Shown: positions 1 through 8,791, numbered from the stretch's first letter. The stretch is DNA of 64,000 nucleotides from CAXSEF01 sp964236695 (GCA_964236695.1 CAXSFU010000004.1:1-64000); one strand, 5' to 3'. Translations and numbers: made by a program. Notes: generated from the sequence alone by a model not told the origin.

Positions 1-1215
1 TTAGTTGGCGAAATCGATGATTTTGTTGCTGATGGAGAATATGTCCTTTTAGGAGAAGATGGTGCTCCTTTTCTGGATTTATTCAAAGATAAGGCTTACA
101 TGGTCTCCGACAGATTTTGGGTGAATAACCACGCCCATGTGCTCCGGGCTGGAGAAAACATAGAGAATCGTTGGCTTCTCCATTGGCTAAATACATTTAA
201 TTACCAAAATGTTGTGAATGGTACGACGCGCCTAAAACTCACTCAGGCAGCAATGAACGAGATTCCCATTCCGGTACCTAGCCCGGATGCCGGACGTGCA
301 ATAGTAGCCCGCATCGACGAACTTTTCGCCGAGATCGACGACGGCGAGGCCGCCCTCGCGCGTGCGCGCAGCGACCTGTCGACATGGCGCAAGTCGCTGC
401 TGAAGGCCGCCGTCACCGGCGAGCTGACCGCCGACTGGCGCGCCGCCAACCCGCCGACCGAGACCGGCGCCGCCCTCCTCGCCCGCATCCTCGCCGACCG
501 CCGCACCCGCTGGCTCGCCGACCCCCGCAACAAGAGCAAACGCTATACGGAACCAGCAGCGCCGAACGTAGCTGATCTACCCGAACTACCTCCGGGATGG
601 GTTTGGGCCAGCCTTGGTCAACTGGCATCGGAGCGTGAACGATCGTTTCAGAGCGGACCGTTCGGAAGCGCTTTGCTGCACTCGGAATTTCAGGACAGCG
701 GAAAGCTTGTCATCGGAATCGATAATGTCAGGCATGGGACATTCTCGGTTGGCTCCGATCACAGGATCAGCGATCAAAAGTTTCAGGAACTTGCAAGATT
801 CCGAGCTAGACCAAAGGATGTACTCGTGACAGTGATGGCCACCATTGGTCGAACATGCGTGGTCCCAGATGGAGTCGAGGATGCAATCATAACAAAACAC
901 GTCTACAGGATTTCATTATCCAGTGAAGTCGCTGATGCTTACTTTGTCATGAACGCGCTTCGTTCAAATCCGAAAACCGTTGGTTATCTATTTGGAAGCG
1001 TTCAGGGTCAGACGCGACCGGGCTTGAACAAGGACATTTTAGAGACCACGCCGATAGCCATTGGTCCTCTGGCCGAGCAAGCAGAAACCCTGTGTCGCCT
1101 CAATGAGGCGACCTCGCCAGCAGGTGATTTGCTTGATGATCTCAGCACGGTGGCTGCCGCCACCCTCCGCCAGTCCATCCTCGCCGCCGCCTTCCGCGGA
1201 GACCTCGTCGCGTGA
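1..1215 (+). CDS. hsdS: Type I restriction-modification specificity subunit HsdS (5' partial)
   Basis: The frame is open from base 1, so the start lies outside the window; 404 residues are visible. HsdS recognises DNA and docks HsdM and HsdR. Visible order: the end of target-recognition domain 1 (includes EYVLLGEDGAPF), a conserved helical spacer at about bases 300-550 (VARIDELFAEIDDGEAALAR), target-recognition domain 2 at about 560-1080, and a C-terminal conserved helix (TLRQSILAAAFRGDLV). Base composition is mosaic: 22 of the first 60 bases are G/C but 39 of 60 at 301-360, as expected if recognition domains are exchanged by recombination. The stop overlaps the hsdM start (GTGA), implying translational coupling. 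No hsdR follows; it may lie upstream. Confidence 0.93.
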   Translation, partial: LVGEIDDFVADGEYVLLGEDGAPFLDLFKDKAYMVSDRFWVNNHAHVLRAGENIENRWLLHWLNTFNYQNVVNGTTRLKLTQAAMNEIPIPVPSPDAGRAIVARIDELFAEIDDGEAALARARSDLSTWRKSLLKAAVTGELTADWRAANPPTETGAALLARILADRRTRWLADPRNKSKRYTEPAAPNVADLPELPPGWVWASLGQLASERERSFQSGPFGSALLHSEFQDSGKLVIGIDNVRHGTFSVGSDHRISDQKFQELARFRARPKDVLVTVMATIGRTCVVPDGVEDAIITKHVYRISLSSEVADAYFVMNALRSNPKTVGYLFGSVQGQTRPGLNKDILETTPIAIGPLAEQAETLCRLNEATSPAGDLLDDLSTVAAATLRQSILAAAFRGDLVA

Positions 1216-2678
1216 ACGAGCAGGCCCTCGTCGCCAAAGTCTGGAACTACGCCCACGTCCTGCGCGACGATGGCGTCTCCTTCGGCGACTACCTCGGCCA
1301 GATCAGCTTTTTGCTGTTCCTCAAGATGGACCGCGAGCGCACCGACGCCCTCGGCGAGCCCTCCGCCCTGCCCGCCGACTGCCAGTGGGACGCGCTCGCC
1401 GCCCGCTCCGGCGAGGACCTGGAGCGCCACTACCGCGCCACCCTCGAACGCCTCTCCCGTCGCACCGACATCGTCGGCACCCTCTTCCTCAAGGCCGAGT
1501 CCAAGATCGCCGACCCCGCCCGCCTGCAGCGCCTCGTCGCCCTCATCGGCGCCGAGACCTGGATGGGCCTGAACGTCGACGTCAAGGGCACGATCTACGA
1601 GGGCCTCCTCGAACGCAACGCCGGCGAGGTCAAGTCCGGCGCCGGCCAGTACTTCACCCCCCGCCCCCTCATCGACGCCATCACCCTGGTCGTCGACCCG
1701 GACCCCGGCGAGAGCGTCCACGACCCCGCCGTCGGCACCGGCGGCTTCCTGCTCTCCGCCTACGACCACATGCGCCGCAGGCCCGCCGCCCAGGACCGCC
1801 GCGTCGCGAAATCCCTGCGCGAGGACAGGCTCTCCGGCACCGACATCGTCGCCGAGGTCGTCCGCCTCTGCGCCATGAACCTCTACCTCCACGGCATCGG
1901 CGGCAGCGCCTCCCCCGTCACCCAGAAGGACGCCCTCCTCGACCGCGGCGCCGCCAGCTACGACGTGATCCTCACCAACCCGCCCTTCGGCAAGCGCCAG
2001 TCCTTCCGCATCGTCCGCGATGACGGCGCGATCGAGAGCGAGCGTCAGGACTACGTCCGCGACGACTTCACCGTCACCACCGGCAACAAGCAGCTCAACT
2101 TCCTCCAGCACATCATGTCGATCCTCAAGGTCCGCGGCACCGCCGCCGTCGTCATGCCCGACAACGTCCTCTTCGAGGGCGGCGCCGGCGAGACCCTGCG
2201 CCGCCGCCTGCTCCACGAGTTCGACTTCCACACCCTGCTGCGCCTGCCCACCGGCATCTTCTACAGCCAGGGCGTCAAGGCCAACGTCCTGTTCTTCGAC
2301 CGCGCCCCGCCCGGCGCCGGCGTCGCCACCGACGACCTCTGGGTCTACGACCTGCGCACCAACCAGCGCTTCACCCTGCGCGAGCGCCCGCTCCGCCGCG
2401 CCGACCTCGACGGCTTCGTGGCCGCCTACCGCACCAAGTCCACGATGCACGAACGCACAGAGAGCGAGCGCTTCCGCCGCTTCGCCTACGCCGAGCTCGC
2501 CAAGCGCGACAAGCTCAACCTCGACATCTTCTGGCTCAAGGACGCCTCCGCCACCGACCCCGACAGCCTCCCGCCCCCCGCCGAGATCGCCGCCGAGATC
2601 GTCGACAGCCTCGAACTCGCCCTGGAGAAGTTCCGCCTCGTCGCCGCGAAGCTCAGCGGGCTCGACCAGGCCGGCTGA
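1212..2678 (+). CDS. hsdM: Type I restriction-modification N6-adenine methyltransferase HsdM
   Basis: 488 residues from a GTG that overlaps the hsdS stop by four bases. The product transfers a methyl group from S-adenosylmethionine to adenine in the sequence chosen by HsdS. It has the HsdM N-terminal helical domain (about residues 1-130, LLFLKMDRERTD), the SAM-binding motif DPAVGTGGF at residue 171 and the catalytic NPPF motif at residue 256, followed by the target-proximal C-terminal region. Its length is normal for the family. The gene is uniformly GC rich, unlike the recognition domains of hsdS. It is followed by a palindromic repeat and a convergent, unrelated gene, so any hsdR must lie upstream of the window. 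Confidence 0.96.
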   Translation: MNEQALVAKVWNYAHVLRDDGVSFGDYLGQISFLLFLKMDRERTDALGEPSALPADCQWDALAARSGEDLERHYRATLERLSRRTDIVGTLFLKAESKIADPARLQRLVALIGAETWMGLNVDVKGTIYEGLLERNAGEVKSGAGQYFTPRPLIDAITLVVDPDPGESVHDPAVGTGGFLLSAYDHMRRRPAAQDRRVAKSLREDRLSGTDIVAEVVRLCAMNLYLHGIGGSASPVTQKDALLDRGAASYDVILTNPPFGKRQSFRIVRDDGAIESERQDYVRDDFTVTTGNKQLNFLQHIMSILKVRGTAAVVMPDNVLFEGGAGETLRRRLLHEFDFHTLLRLPTGIFYSQGVKANVLFFDRAPPGAGVATDDLWVYDLRTNQRFTLRERPLRRADLDGFVAAYRTKSTMHERTESERFRRFAYAELAKRDKLNLDIFWLKDASATDPDSLPPPAEIAAEIVDSLELALEKFRLVAAKLSGLDQAG

Positions 2679-2713
2679 CACCAACGGCCCCAAGTCCCGG
2701 CCTGTCGGGGAAG

Positions 2714-2836
2714 AAAGGCCAGGGGCTCTGCCCCTGGACCCCGCCAAAGGCAAGCCTTTGGAATCCACTTCCTAAGGGAGGCCGGGTCCAGGGGCGGCTC
2801 GCCCCTGGCGGGTCTGGGCAGAGCCCAGCCTTGCCT
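2714..2836. repeat. Family 1 palindromic intergenic repeat, copy 1
   Basis: Clear full-length example of the dispersed family. The left end reads GGCCAGGGGCTCTGCCCCTG and the right end, on the other strand, reads GCAAGGCTGGGCTCTGCCC, so the whole unit is an imperfect long palindrome. Internal hairpins: CCAGGGGC-TCT-GCCCCTGG and CCAAAGGC-AA-GCCTTTGG. It sits between the convergent genes hsdM and the SDR, where it could act as a bidirectional terminator (inference). No transposase is nearby. Confidence 0.85.
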
Positions 2837-2924
2837 TGCCTGCCTGCCAACACAAAGGACCGTCGGTATGACACTGCCAAGGTGCGGCGCACGGCAGGCA
2901 AGGCTGGGTCCCGCCCCCCCCGCG

Positions 2925-3824
2925 TCAGTGCGCAGCGTCGGCGTAGCGCATCGCCTCGAGGTCGGCCATCAGCCCGGGGCCGCCCGGATGCCACCCGAGC
3001 CGTGCCTGCGTCTGCGCTCCCGACGCCGGGAGGTCCAGGCCGGCGAACGCCCCGAGCCACCCGAAGTGCCCTGGCGCCGCCTCCGCGGACACGGACGCCA
3101 CCGGCACCCCCAGGCCGCGGCCGATGACCTGCGCGATGTCGCGCACCGCGATCCCCTCCTCGGCGACCGCGTGGAACCGCGCCCCCGCCTCCCGCCGCTC
3201 CAGCACCAGCCGGTAGAGACGCGCGGCATCGAGGACGTGCACCGCCGGCCAGCGGTTGCCCCCGTCGCCCACGTACGCCGAGACGCCCTTCGCGCGGGCC
3301 AAGGCGACCAGGGGCGTGATGAGGCCCTGCCTGACCGTGTCGTGGACCTGCGGCAGCCGCACCACAGACACGGCGACGCCCGCCGCCAGCATCGACGCCC
3401 CCGCGAGCTCGGACGCGACACGCGGGTTCGGGTGGCCCGCGTTGAACACGTCCTCGGTCGCGGCCCGGCCCGGCCCGGCGCTCCCCATCCCGGTCCCCGA
3501 GGTGATGACCAGCGGTCGCCCCGACCCCGCGAGCGCGGCCCCGAGCGCCTCGATGGCGCGCCTGTCCTTCTCGCAGTTCGCCGCGAACCGAGAGAAATCG
3601 TGGTCGAAGGCGGTGTGGATCACGCCGTCCGACACGGCAGCCCCGCTGCGCAGGCTGTCCGGGTCCTCCAGGTCGCCGCGATGCGCCTCCGCGCCGGCGG
3701 CGGCGAGCAGCCGCGCCCCCGCCTCAGAGCGCGTCAGCCCGAGCACCTGGTGGCCGGCGCCGACGAGCTCCGCAACCACGGCCGTGCCGATGAAGCCGGT
3801 CGCGCCGGTGACGAACACGCGCAT
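2925..3824 (-). CDS. NAD(P)-binding SDR-family oxidoreductase/epimerase
   Basis: 299 residues. The N-terminus MRVFVTGATGFIG is the Gly-rich Rossmann motif of extended or atypical SDRs and places the start. A classical YxxxK catalytic pair is not obvious; the equivalent area reads NPRVASELAG, so it may be an atypical SDR or NmrA-like reductase. The substrate cannot be named. The gene is divergent from an MmyB-type regulator, with about 100 bp between the two starts. That arrangement is common for a regulator and its SDR target, so the regulator probably controls this gene (inference). Confidence 0.85.
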   Translation of the reverse strand: MRVFVTGATGFIGTAVVAELVGAGHQVLGLTRSEAGARLLAAAGAEAHRGDLEDPDSLRSGAAVSDGVIHTAFDHDFSRFAANCEKDRRAIEALGAALAGSGRPLVITSGTGMGSAGPGRAATEDVFNAGHPNPRVASELAGASMLAAGVAVSVVRLPQVHDTVRQGLITPLVALARAKGVSAYVGDGGNRWPAVHVLDAARLYRLVLERREAGARFHAVAEEGIAVRDIAQVIGRGLGVPVASVSAEAAPGHFGWLGAFAGLDLPASGAQTQARLGWHPGGPGLMADLEAMRYADAAH

Positions 3825-3889
3825 GGAAGGTCTCCGAATGTTGTTCAGGACCCCGAGGATCGGCCGGCACCGCGTCCCGTTAAAGCAGT

Positions 3890-3912
3890 GGCCTCATCAT
3901 GGTATAGAGGCC
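3890..3912. promoter_or_regulatory. Candidate operator: inverted repeat GGCCTC-N11-GAGGCC
   Basis: Perfect 6-bp arms separated by 11 bases in the divergent intergenic region, ending 13 bases before the start of the MmyB-type regulator. The right arm overlaps a TATAGA that could be a -10 box. The position suits autoregulation and control of the divergent SDR. No footprint or family consensus is known to me for this site. Confidence 0.4.
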
Positions 3913-3925
3913 AACAGGATCAGCG

Positions 3926-4753
3926 ATGCCCGTTCCCACCGACAATCCCCTGGGGTCCTACCTGAAGGACCGCCGCGCCCGGCTCGACCCCGCCGCCCTC
4001 GGGTTCTCCGGGCGCAGGCGCACGCCCGGCCTGCGCCGCGAGGAGGTCGCCCAGCGCTCCAGCATCAGCGCGACCTGGTACACCTGGCTGGAGCAGGGCC
4101 GCGGCGGCGCCCCCTCGGCGGACGTGCTGAACCGGATCGCCGGCGGGCTGATGCTCACCGAGCCGGAGCGCGAGCACCTCTTCATGCTCGGCCTCGGCCG
4201 CCCGCCCGAGGTCCGCTACCGCGCCCCCGAGGGGATCACGCCCCGCCTGCAGCGCCTGCTCGACACGCTGGTCTCCAGCCCCGCCCTGATCAGGACCGCC
4301 ACCTGGGAGGTGATCGCCTGGAACCGCGCCGCCGCCGTGGTGCTGACCGACTACGGCGCGCTCCCGCCGGGCCAGCGCAACATCCTCCGCCGCGTCTTCT
4401 GCGACCCCGCCGTCCGCGCCGTGCAGCACGACTGGGACAGCCTGGCCCGCTTCGTGGTCGGCGCGTTCCGGGCGGACGCGACGCGCGCCGGCGCCGTGGC
4501 CGAGGTCAGCCGGCTCGTCGACGAGCTGTGCAGCGCAAGCCCGGAGTTCGCGGCGCTGTGGCGGAACAACGACGTCCACGTGCACGGCGAAGGCGTCAAG
4601 CGCATCCGCCACCCGGTCCTGGGCCTCATCGAGCTGGAATACTCCTCGTTCGCCGTCGACGGCCGGCCCGACCTCGGCATGGTCGTCTACAACCCGGTCG
4701 CACGCTCCGTCGCCGACCGCATCCGCTCGCTCGCCGACCCGGTCCCCGCATGA
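3926..4753 (+). CDS. XRE-type HTH regulator with MmyB-like ligand-binding domain
   Basis: 275 residues. The N-terminal helix-turn-helix (about residues 5-70) carries the signature of this family: GFSGRRRTPGLRREEVAQRS and TWYTWLEQGR. The rest (about 90-270) matches the MmyB-like C-terminal domain, a PAS-like fold thought to bind a small hydrophobic ligand, with features such as HNDVHVHG-type residues (NNDVHVHGEG) and HPVLGLIELEY. ATG at 3926 follows AGGA at good spacing. It probably regulates the divergent SDR. The ligand is unknown. Confidence 0.92.
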   Translation: MPVPTDNPLGSYLKDRRARLDPAALGFSGRRRTPGLRREEVAQRSSISATWYTWLEQGRGGAPSADVLNRIAGGLMLTEPEREHLFMLGLGRPPEVRYRAPEGITPRLQRLLDTLVSSPALIRTATWEVIAWNRAAAVVLTDYGALPPGQRNILRRVFCDPAVRAVQHDWDSLARFVVGAFRADATRAGAVAEVSRLVDELCSASPEFAALWRNNDVHVHGEGVKRIRHPVLGLIELEYSSFAVDGRPDLGMVVYNPVARSVADRIRSLADPVPA

Positions 4754-4876
4754 CCTGACCCCTGCGGCGATCGCACCCGCCCGCCAGGACCACCCGCCGC
4801 CCGCGCGCCAACCGCCCCGCCCCGAACCGCCCCCCGTGCCCGGACGTTGCCACCCCACCGCCCCAGGAGAGCCGCC

Positions 4877-5791
4877 ATGAAAGCCGCCAGCGTCCTCGAC
4901 ACCATCGGCCACACCCCGCACATCCGCCTCTCGCGCCTGTTCCCCGGGGCGGAGGTCTGGATCAAGTCCGAGCGCGCCAACCCCGGCGGCTCCATCAAGG
5001 ACCGCATCGGCATCGCCATGATCGAGGCCGCAGAGCGCGACGGCGCGCTCCGCCCCGGCGGCACCATCATCGAGCCCACCTCCGGCAACACCGGCGTCGG
5101 CCTCGCCATGGCCGCCGCCGTCAAGGGCTACAAGCTGATCCTGGTGATCCCGGAATCCATGTCCATCGAGCGCCGCCTGCTCGTCCAGGCCTACGGCGCC
5201 ACCTTCGACCTCACCCCCAAGGAGGGCGGCATGAAGGCCGCCATCGCCCGCGCCGAGGAGCTGCGCGCGCAGACCCCGGGCGCCTGGATCCCCAACCAGT
5301 TCGAGAACCCCGCCAACCCCGCGGTCCACGAGGCCACCACCGCGCGCGAGATCCTCGCCGACTTCCCCGACGGCCTCGATGTGATGATCACCGGCGTCGG
5401 CACCGGCGGCCACATCACCGGCTGCGCCCGCGTCCTCAAGGCAGAGTGGCCGAACCTCAAGGTGTTCGGCGTCGAGCCCGACGTCTCCGCCGTTATCTCC
5501 GGCGGCAAGCCCGGCCCCCACCCGATCCAGGGCATCGGCACCGGCTTCATCCCGCGCAACCTCGACACCGAGCTGCTCGACGGCGCCATCCCCGTCTCCG
5601 GCGCCGACGCCAAGGACTACGCCCGCCGCTCCGCCCGCCAGGAAGGCCTGCTCGTCGGCATCTCCTCGGGCGCAACCCTGGCCGCCATCGCCGCCAAGCT
5701 GCCCGAGCTGCCCGCCGGCAGCCGCGTCCTCGGCTTCAACTACGACACCGGCGAGCGATACCTTTCCGTGCCGGACTTTCTTCAGGCGTAG
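4877..5791 (+). CDS. cysK: Cysteine synthase A (O-acetylserine sulfhydrylase)
   Basis: 304 residues from the ATG preceded by AGGAGA; an in-frame upstream start would add 10 residues that are not family-like. This PLP enzyme makes L-cysteine from O-acetylserine and sulfide in the cytoplasm. It has the PLP lysine in NPGGSIKDRIG (Lys41), the substrate loop TSGNTGVGLA, the PLP-phosphate loop GVGTGGHITG and C-terminal GISSGATLAA. Length and motifs are standard, so activity is expected. It stands alone on the plus strand and is followed directly by a palindromic repeat. No riboswitch was seen in the about 120 bp leader. Confidence 0.97.
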   Translation: MKAASVLDTIGHTPHIRLSRLFPGAEVWIKSERANPGGSIKDRIGIAMIEAAERDGALRPGGTIIEPTSGNTGVGLAMAAAVKGYKLILVIPESMSIERRLLVQAYGATFDLTPKEGGMKAAIARAEELRAQTPGAWIPNQFENPANPAVHEATTAREILADFPDGLDVMITGVGTGGHITGCARVLKAEWPNLKVFGVEPDVSAVISGGKPGPHPIQGIGTGFIPRNLDTELLDGAIPVSGADAKDYARRSARQEGLLVGISSGATLAAIAAKLPELPAGSRVLGFNYDTGERYLSVPDFLQA

Positions 5792-5795
5792 GCAA

Positions 5796-5928
5796 GCAAG
5801 GCTGGGCTCTGCCCAGACCCGCAAAGGGCCGTGAGGCCCTTTGATCCCTTGACTTAAGGAGTGGATTCCAAAGGCCCGCCTTTGGCGGGGTCCCCGCTTT
5901 CAAGCATGGGGCAGAGCCCCTGGCCTTC
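5796..5928. repeat. Family 1 palindromic repeat, copy 2
   Basis: Starts GCAAGGCTGGGCTCTGCCC just after cysK and ends in CCTGGCCTTCCT. The centre reads CTTGACTTAAGG. It lies between the convergent cysK and the membrane-protein gene and abuts the stop of the latter. Confidence 0.85.
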
Positions 5929-6447
5929 CTACCCCAGCGACGGCGCCTCCCGCCGGAACCCCGCCCACGCCCTGCGCCGCTCCCCCGGCGGCGGCCTGCG
6001 GCACGACACCAGGTACATCCCCGCGACGAACGCCAGGTTCGACGCCGCCGTCAGCCCGTAGGCCAGCGCCGCGTCCGCCTCCGACGTGGCGCTGCTGAAC
6101 ACGCTCCACGCCGCGAACCCCAGCCCCAGCAGCCGGAGCACCTGGAACATCGCCCGCAGCGGGTTGAGCCGCCCGGGCGCCACCATCGCCCGCAGCCGCG
6201 CCACGTACACGTAGAACCACATCCCGCACGCGATGCTGAACCCGTCGTACACCCCGTTCGACACGCCCAGCATCCCCGCCAGGTACAGCGCCGCGTCCGA
6301 CGCCAGCTCCAGCACCACCGCGCCGAGCTGCAGGCTGAGCCCCACGTCGAACGCCGAGGTCGACCCGTCCAGCCGGTCGCTGAGCGGCTGGAACACCCGG
6401 TCCAGCAGCCAGGCGTCGGCGGCGGCAAGTCGCTCGGCAAGGGTCAT
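5929..6447 (-). CDS. Small integral membrane protein, function unknown
   Basis: 172 residues when started at the ATG preceded by GAGAAGG; an in-frame ATG 23 codons upstream is possible but lacks a good ribosome site. I do not recognise a family. It shows about four hydrophobic segments: LGAVVLELASDAALYLAGML, ACGMWFYVYVARL, LLGLGFAAWSVF and LTAASNLAFVAGMYLVS. The short basic C-terminus is rich in Arg and Pro. The first 60 residues are amphipathic (AERLAAADAWLLDRVFQPLS). It stands alone between repeat copy 2 and a divergent small gene. Confidence 0.7.
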   Translation of the reverse strand: MTLAERLAAADAWLLDRVFQPLSDRLDGSTSAFDVGLSLQLGAVVLELASDAALYLAGMLGVSNGVYDGFSIACGMWFYVYVARLRAMVAPGRLNPLRAMFQVLRLLGLGFAAWSVFSSATSEADAALAYGLTAASNLAFVAGMYLVSCRRPPPGERRRAWAGFRREAPSLG

Positions 6448-6589
6448 GGCCGCCTTCTCTACCGCCCCGCCCGCCTCCGCGAAAGCCGCCACCGCCGCAA
6501 GCACCCCGCCGCCCACCGCCGCGCCGCGTTAACCCGGCCTTCACCCGTCCCGGCGACACTGCGGGCGCCATCACCCCCGGAGAAATCCC

Positions 6590-6850
6590 ATGAGCATCGG
6601 CGCCATTAGCAGCGGCGGCAGCACCGCCCTCGGCAGCCTCGCCACCCCGTCCCCCGCGCCGGCCAGGCCCGCCGCCGGCACCCAGCCGACCGGCGCCGCC
6701 GTCACCACGAGCGTCACCCCCAACGCGAACGGCTCGACCACCACCATCGTCACCGACGCCCGCGGCAGCATCGTCTCGCCGGGCGTGACCGGCGCCACGG
6801 CCGCCAACCGCAGGAGCTTCTCCGGCTCGACCCTCGACATCCAGGCCTAG
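6590..6850 (+). CDS. Small Ser/Thr/Ala-rich protein, function unknown
   Basis: 86 residues from an ATG with GGAGAAAT seven bases upstream. Composition is Ser/Thr/Gly/Ala rich with no signal peptide, membrane segment or cysteine. It contains TTTIVTDARGSIVSPGVTG, which hints at a short beta structure. I do not recognise it. The good ribosome site and clean intergenic flanks support a real gene, but low complexity means a chance ORF cannot be excluded. Confidence 0.55.
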   Translation: MSIGAISSGGSTALGSLATPSPAPARPAAGTQPTGAAVTTSVTPNANGSTTTIVTDARGSIVSPGVTGATAANRRSFSGSTLDIQA

Positions 6851-6923
6851 CCCCGCCAAACGCTCCGCCCCGATCTGCGCGCCCGGCGGCAAGCCCCGCC
6901 GGGCGCCTCGTTCGCCCCTGGCC

Positions 6924-7796
6924 TCAGGCCGACGCCGTCCGCCCCTGCCGGTCCAGCTCCGCGAACTCCGCCTCGCCCAACGCGATCGCCGCCGCCGCCA
7001 CGTTCTCCTCCAGGTGCGCAACGCTCCCCGTCCCCGGGATCGGCAGCATCGCCGGTGAGCGCCGGAGCACCCACGCCAGCGCCACCTGCCCAGCCGACAC
7101 CCCGAGCCGCCCCGCGATCTCGCCCAGCGCCGACCCTGTCCTGGCCAGCGACCCCGCCGCCAGCGGCGCCCACGGGATGAACCCGATCCCCGCCGCCTCG
7201 CAGTGGGCCAGCACCGCCTCGCTCGCCCGGTCCACCAGGTTGTAACGGTTCTGCACCGTCGTCACCGCGAAGTGCCGCCCCGCCGCCTCGATCTCCTCCA
7301 CGCTCACCTCGCTGAGCCCGACGTGGCGGATCAGCCCCTCCGTCTGCATCTCCGCGATCACCCCGAACTGCTCCTCGCGGTCCACCTTCGGGTCGATGCG
7401 GTGAAGCTGCCACAGGTCGATCCGTTCCACCCCCAGCCTGCGCAGGCTCATCAGCACGCACTGCCGCAGGTACTCCGGCCGCCCCACCGGCCGCCACACG
7501 TTGGGCCCGTGCCGGGTCAGCCCGCCCTTCGTCGCCACCACCACCCCGTCGTACGGGTGCAGCGCCGCGCGGATCAGGTCCTCGCTCACATACGGCCCGT
7601 AGCTGTCCGCCGTGTCGACCAGGCTCATCCCAAGCGCCGGGACCCGCCGCAGCACCGCCCGCGCGTCGTCCAGGCTCGCCGGCTCCCCCCAGATCCCAGC
7701 CCCGGTGATCCGCATCGCCCCGAATCCCAGGCGACACACCTCCAGGTCGCCGCCGATCCGGAACGTCCCCGCCGCCGATGCATCCTGCTGGGCCAT
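6924..7796 (-). CDS. Aldo/keto reductase, probably NADPH-dependent
   Basis: 290 residues, taking the ATG preceded by GAGGGAGGAT; the frame extends 21 codons further upstream without family similarity. A TIM-barrel oxidoreductase that reduces aldehydes or ketones. The catalytic tetrad is visible: Asp61 and Tyr66 in DTADSYG, Lys90 in ATKGGL and His132 in WQLHRID. The C-terminal cofactor segment is also typical (RRSPAMLPIPGTGSVAHLEE). It lies downstream of mtnC on the same strand but separated by repeat copy 3, so co-transcription is uncertain. Substrate unknown. It contains no Tat signal, unlike the second reductase at 52.9 kb. Confidence 0.93.
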   Translation of the reverse strand: MAQQDASAAGTFRIGGDLEVCRLGFGAMRITGAGIWGEPASLDDARAVLRRVPALGMSLVDTADSYGPYVSEDLIRAALHPYDGVVVATKGGLTRHGPNVWRPVGRPEYLRQCVLMSLRRLGVERIDLWQLHRIDPKVDREEQFGVIAEMQTEGLIRHVGLSEVSVEEIEAAGRHFAVTTVQNRYNLVDRASEAVLAHCEAAGIGFIPWAPLAAGSLARTGSALGEIAGRLGVSAGQVALAWVLRRSPAMLPIPGTGSVAHLEENVAAAAIALGEAEFAELDRQGRTASA

Positions 7797-7854
7797 GGAA
7801 ATCCTCCCTCTCGAACAGGACCGCAGTCTAGCCGCGGCCGCGGGGGCGAAGGCA

Positions 7855-7952
7855 AGCAAGGCCAGGGGCTCTGCCCCTGGACCCCGCCAAGGGAGCCCCT
7901 TGGATGGCCTTGCTCAGGGAAGGCCGGGTCCAGGGCAGAGCCCTGGCTTTCT
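7855..7952. repeat. Family 1 palindromic repeat, copy 3 (short variant)
   Basis: GCAAGGCCAGGGGCTCTGCCC at the left and CCAGGGCAGAGCCCTGG at the right. The second internal hairpin is altered to CCAAGG-GAGC-CCCTTGG. It separates mtnC from the aldo/keto reductase gene, both on the minus strand. Confidence 0.82.
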
Positions 7953-7986
7953 TTCTCGAACTGCGGCGAGCCGCCCCGGGCGGGCA

Positions 7987-8661
7987 CTACGAAGGCAGCC
8001 CGAACCCCACCCCGTCAAACGACGCCGCCACCGGATGCCGCCCCGACGCCACCGTTCCGTCCTCCGGCCTGACCACCTGGCACACGCCCACCCCCGCCAC
8101 GGCCGCCGCGTCCAGCTCCTCCGCCACGTCCGACAGGAACAGCACCTCCCCCGCCGCCACCCCGATCCGCCCCGCGATCGCCCGGTAGCTCGCGACCTCC
8201 CGCTTGCCCCCCACCCCCGTGTCGAAGAACCCCGAGAACAGCCCCGCCAGGTCCCCCGCGTCCGAGTGCCCGAAGATCAGCCTCTGCGCCGCCACCGACC
8301 CTGACGAGTACACCCACAGCGACACCCCCGCCGCCGCCCACCGCCGCAGCGCCGGCGCCACGTCCGGATACACCCGCCCGCGCAGCGCCCCCGACTCGTA
8401 CCCCGCGCGCCACACCACCCCCTGCAGCGCCTTCAGCGGCCCGACCTTCGCGTCCTCGTCCATCCACCCCAGCAACACGCCGAGCGCGTCCCGCCCCGGC
8501 GCCAGCCGCGCCACCTCCGCCAGCGCCCCGGCCACCTCCGGCTCCCCCGCCCGCTCGCGCAGCAGCGCCGGCAGCCGCGCCCGCGCATACGGGAACAGCA
8601 CCTCGTGCACGAACGACACCGGCGTCGTCGTGCCCTCCACGTCCACCACCACGGCCCTCAC
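7987..8661 (-). CDS. mtnC: Acireductone synthase (enolase-phosphatase), methionine salvage
   Basis: 224 residues. A HAD-superfamily enzyme that enolises and dephosphorylates 2,3-diketo-5-methylthiopentyl-1-phosphate in the methionine salvage pathway. The N-terminal VVVDVEGTTTPVSFV is the family signature, with the nucleophile Asp and the EGTT variation specific to MtnC. Motif II lies in LWVYSSGSVAAQ and motif III/IV in VGGKREVASY and VLFLSDVAEELDAA. Length is normal. It follows mtnB on the same strand with repeat copy 4 between them. mtnA, mtnK and mtnD are not in the window. Confidence 0.94.
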   Translation of the reverse strand: MRAVVVDVEGTTTPVSFVHEVLFPYARARLPALLRERAGEPEVAGALAEVARLAPGRDALGVLLGWMDEDAKVGPLKALQGVVWRAGYESGALRGRVYPDVAPALRRWAAAGVSLWVYSSGSVAAQRLIFGHSDAGDLAGLFSGFFDTGVGGKREVASYRAIAGRIGVAAGEVLFLSDVAEELDAAAVAGVGVCQVVRPEDGTVASGRHPVAASFDGVGFGLPS

Positions 8662-8663
8662 AA

Positions 8664-8786
8664 GGCAAGGCCGGGCTCTGCCCGGACCCGCAAGGGGCGA
8701 GCCGCCCCTGGACCGGCTTTGCTTAAACAGTGGTTTCCAAAGGCGAGCCTTTGGCGGGGTCCAGGGGCAGCGCCCCTGGCCTTGCT
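8664..8786. repeat. Family 1 palindromic repeat, copy 4 (between mtnB and mtnC)
   Basis: Full-length copy, GCAAGGCCGGGCTCTGCCC to CCCCTGGCCTTGC. It begins three bases from the mtnC start and ends five bases from the mtnB stop, filling the gap between two genes that act in one pathway. On the minus strand the mtnC leader is therefore repeat sequence. Confidence 0.85.
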
Positions 8787-8791
8787 CCCCT

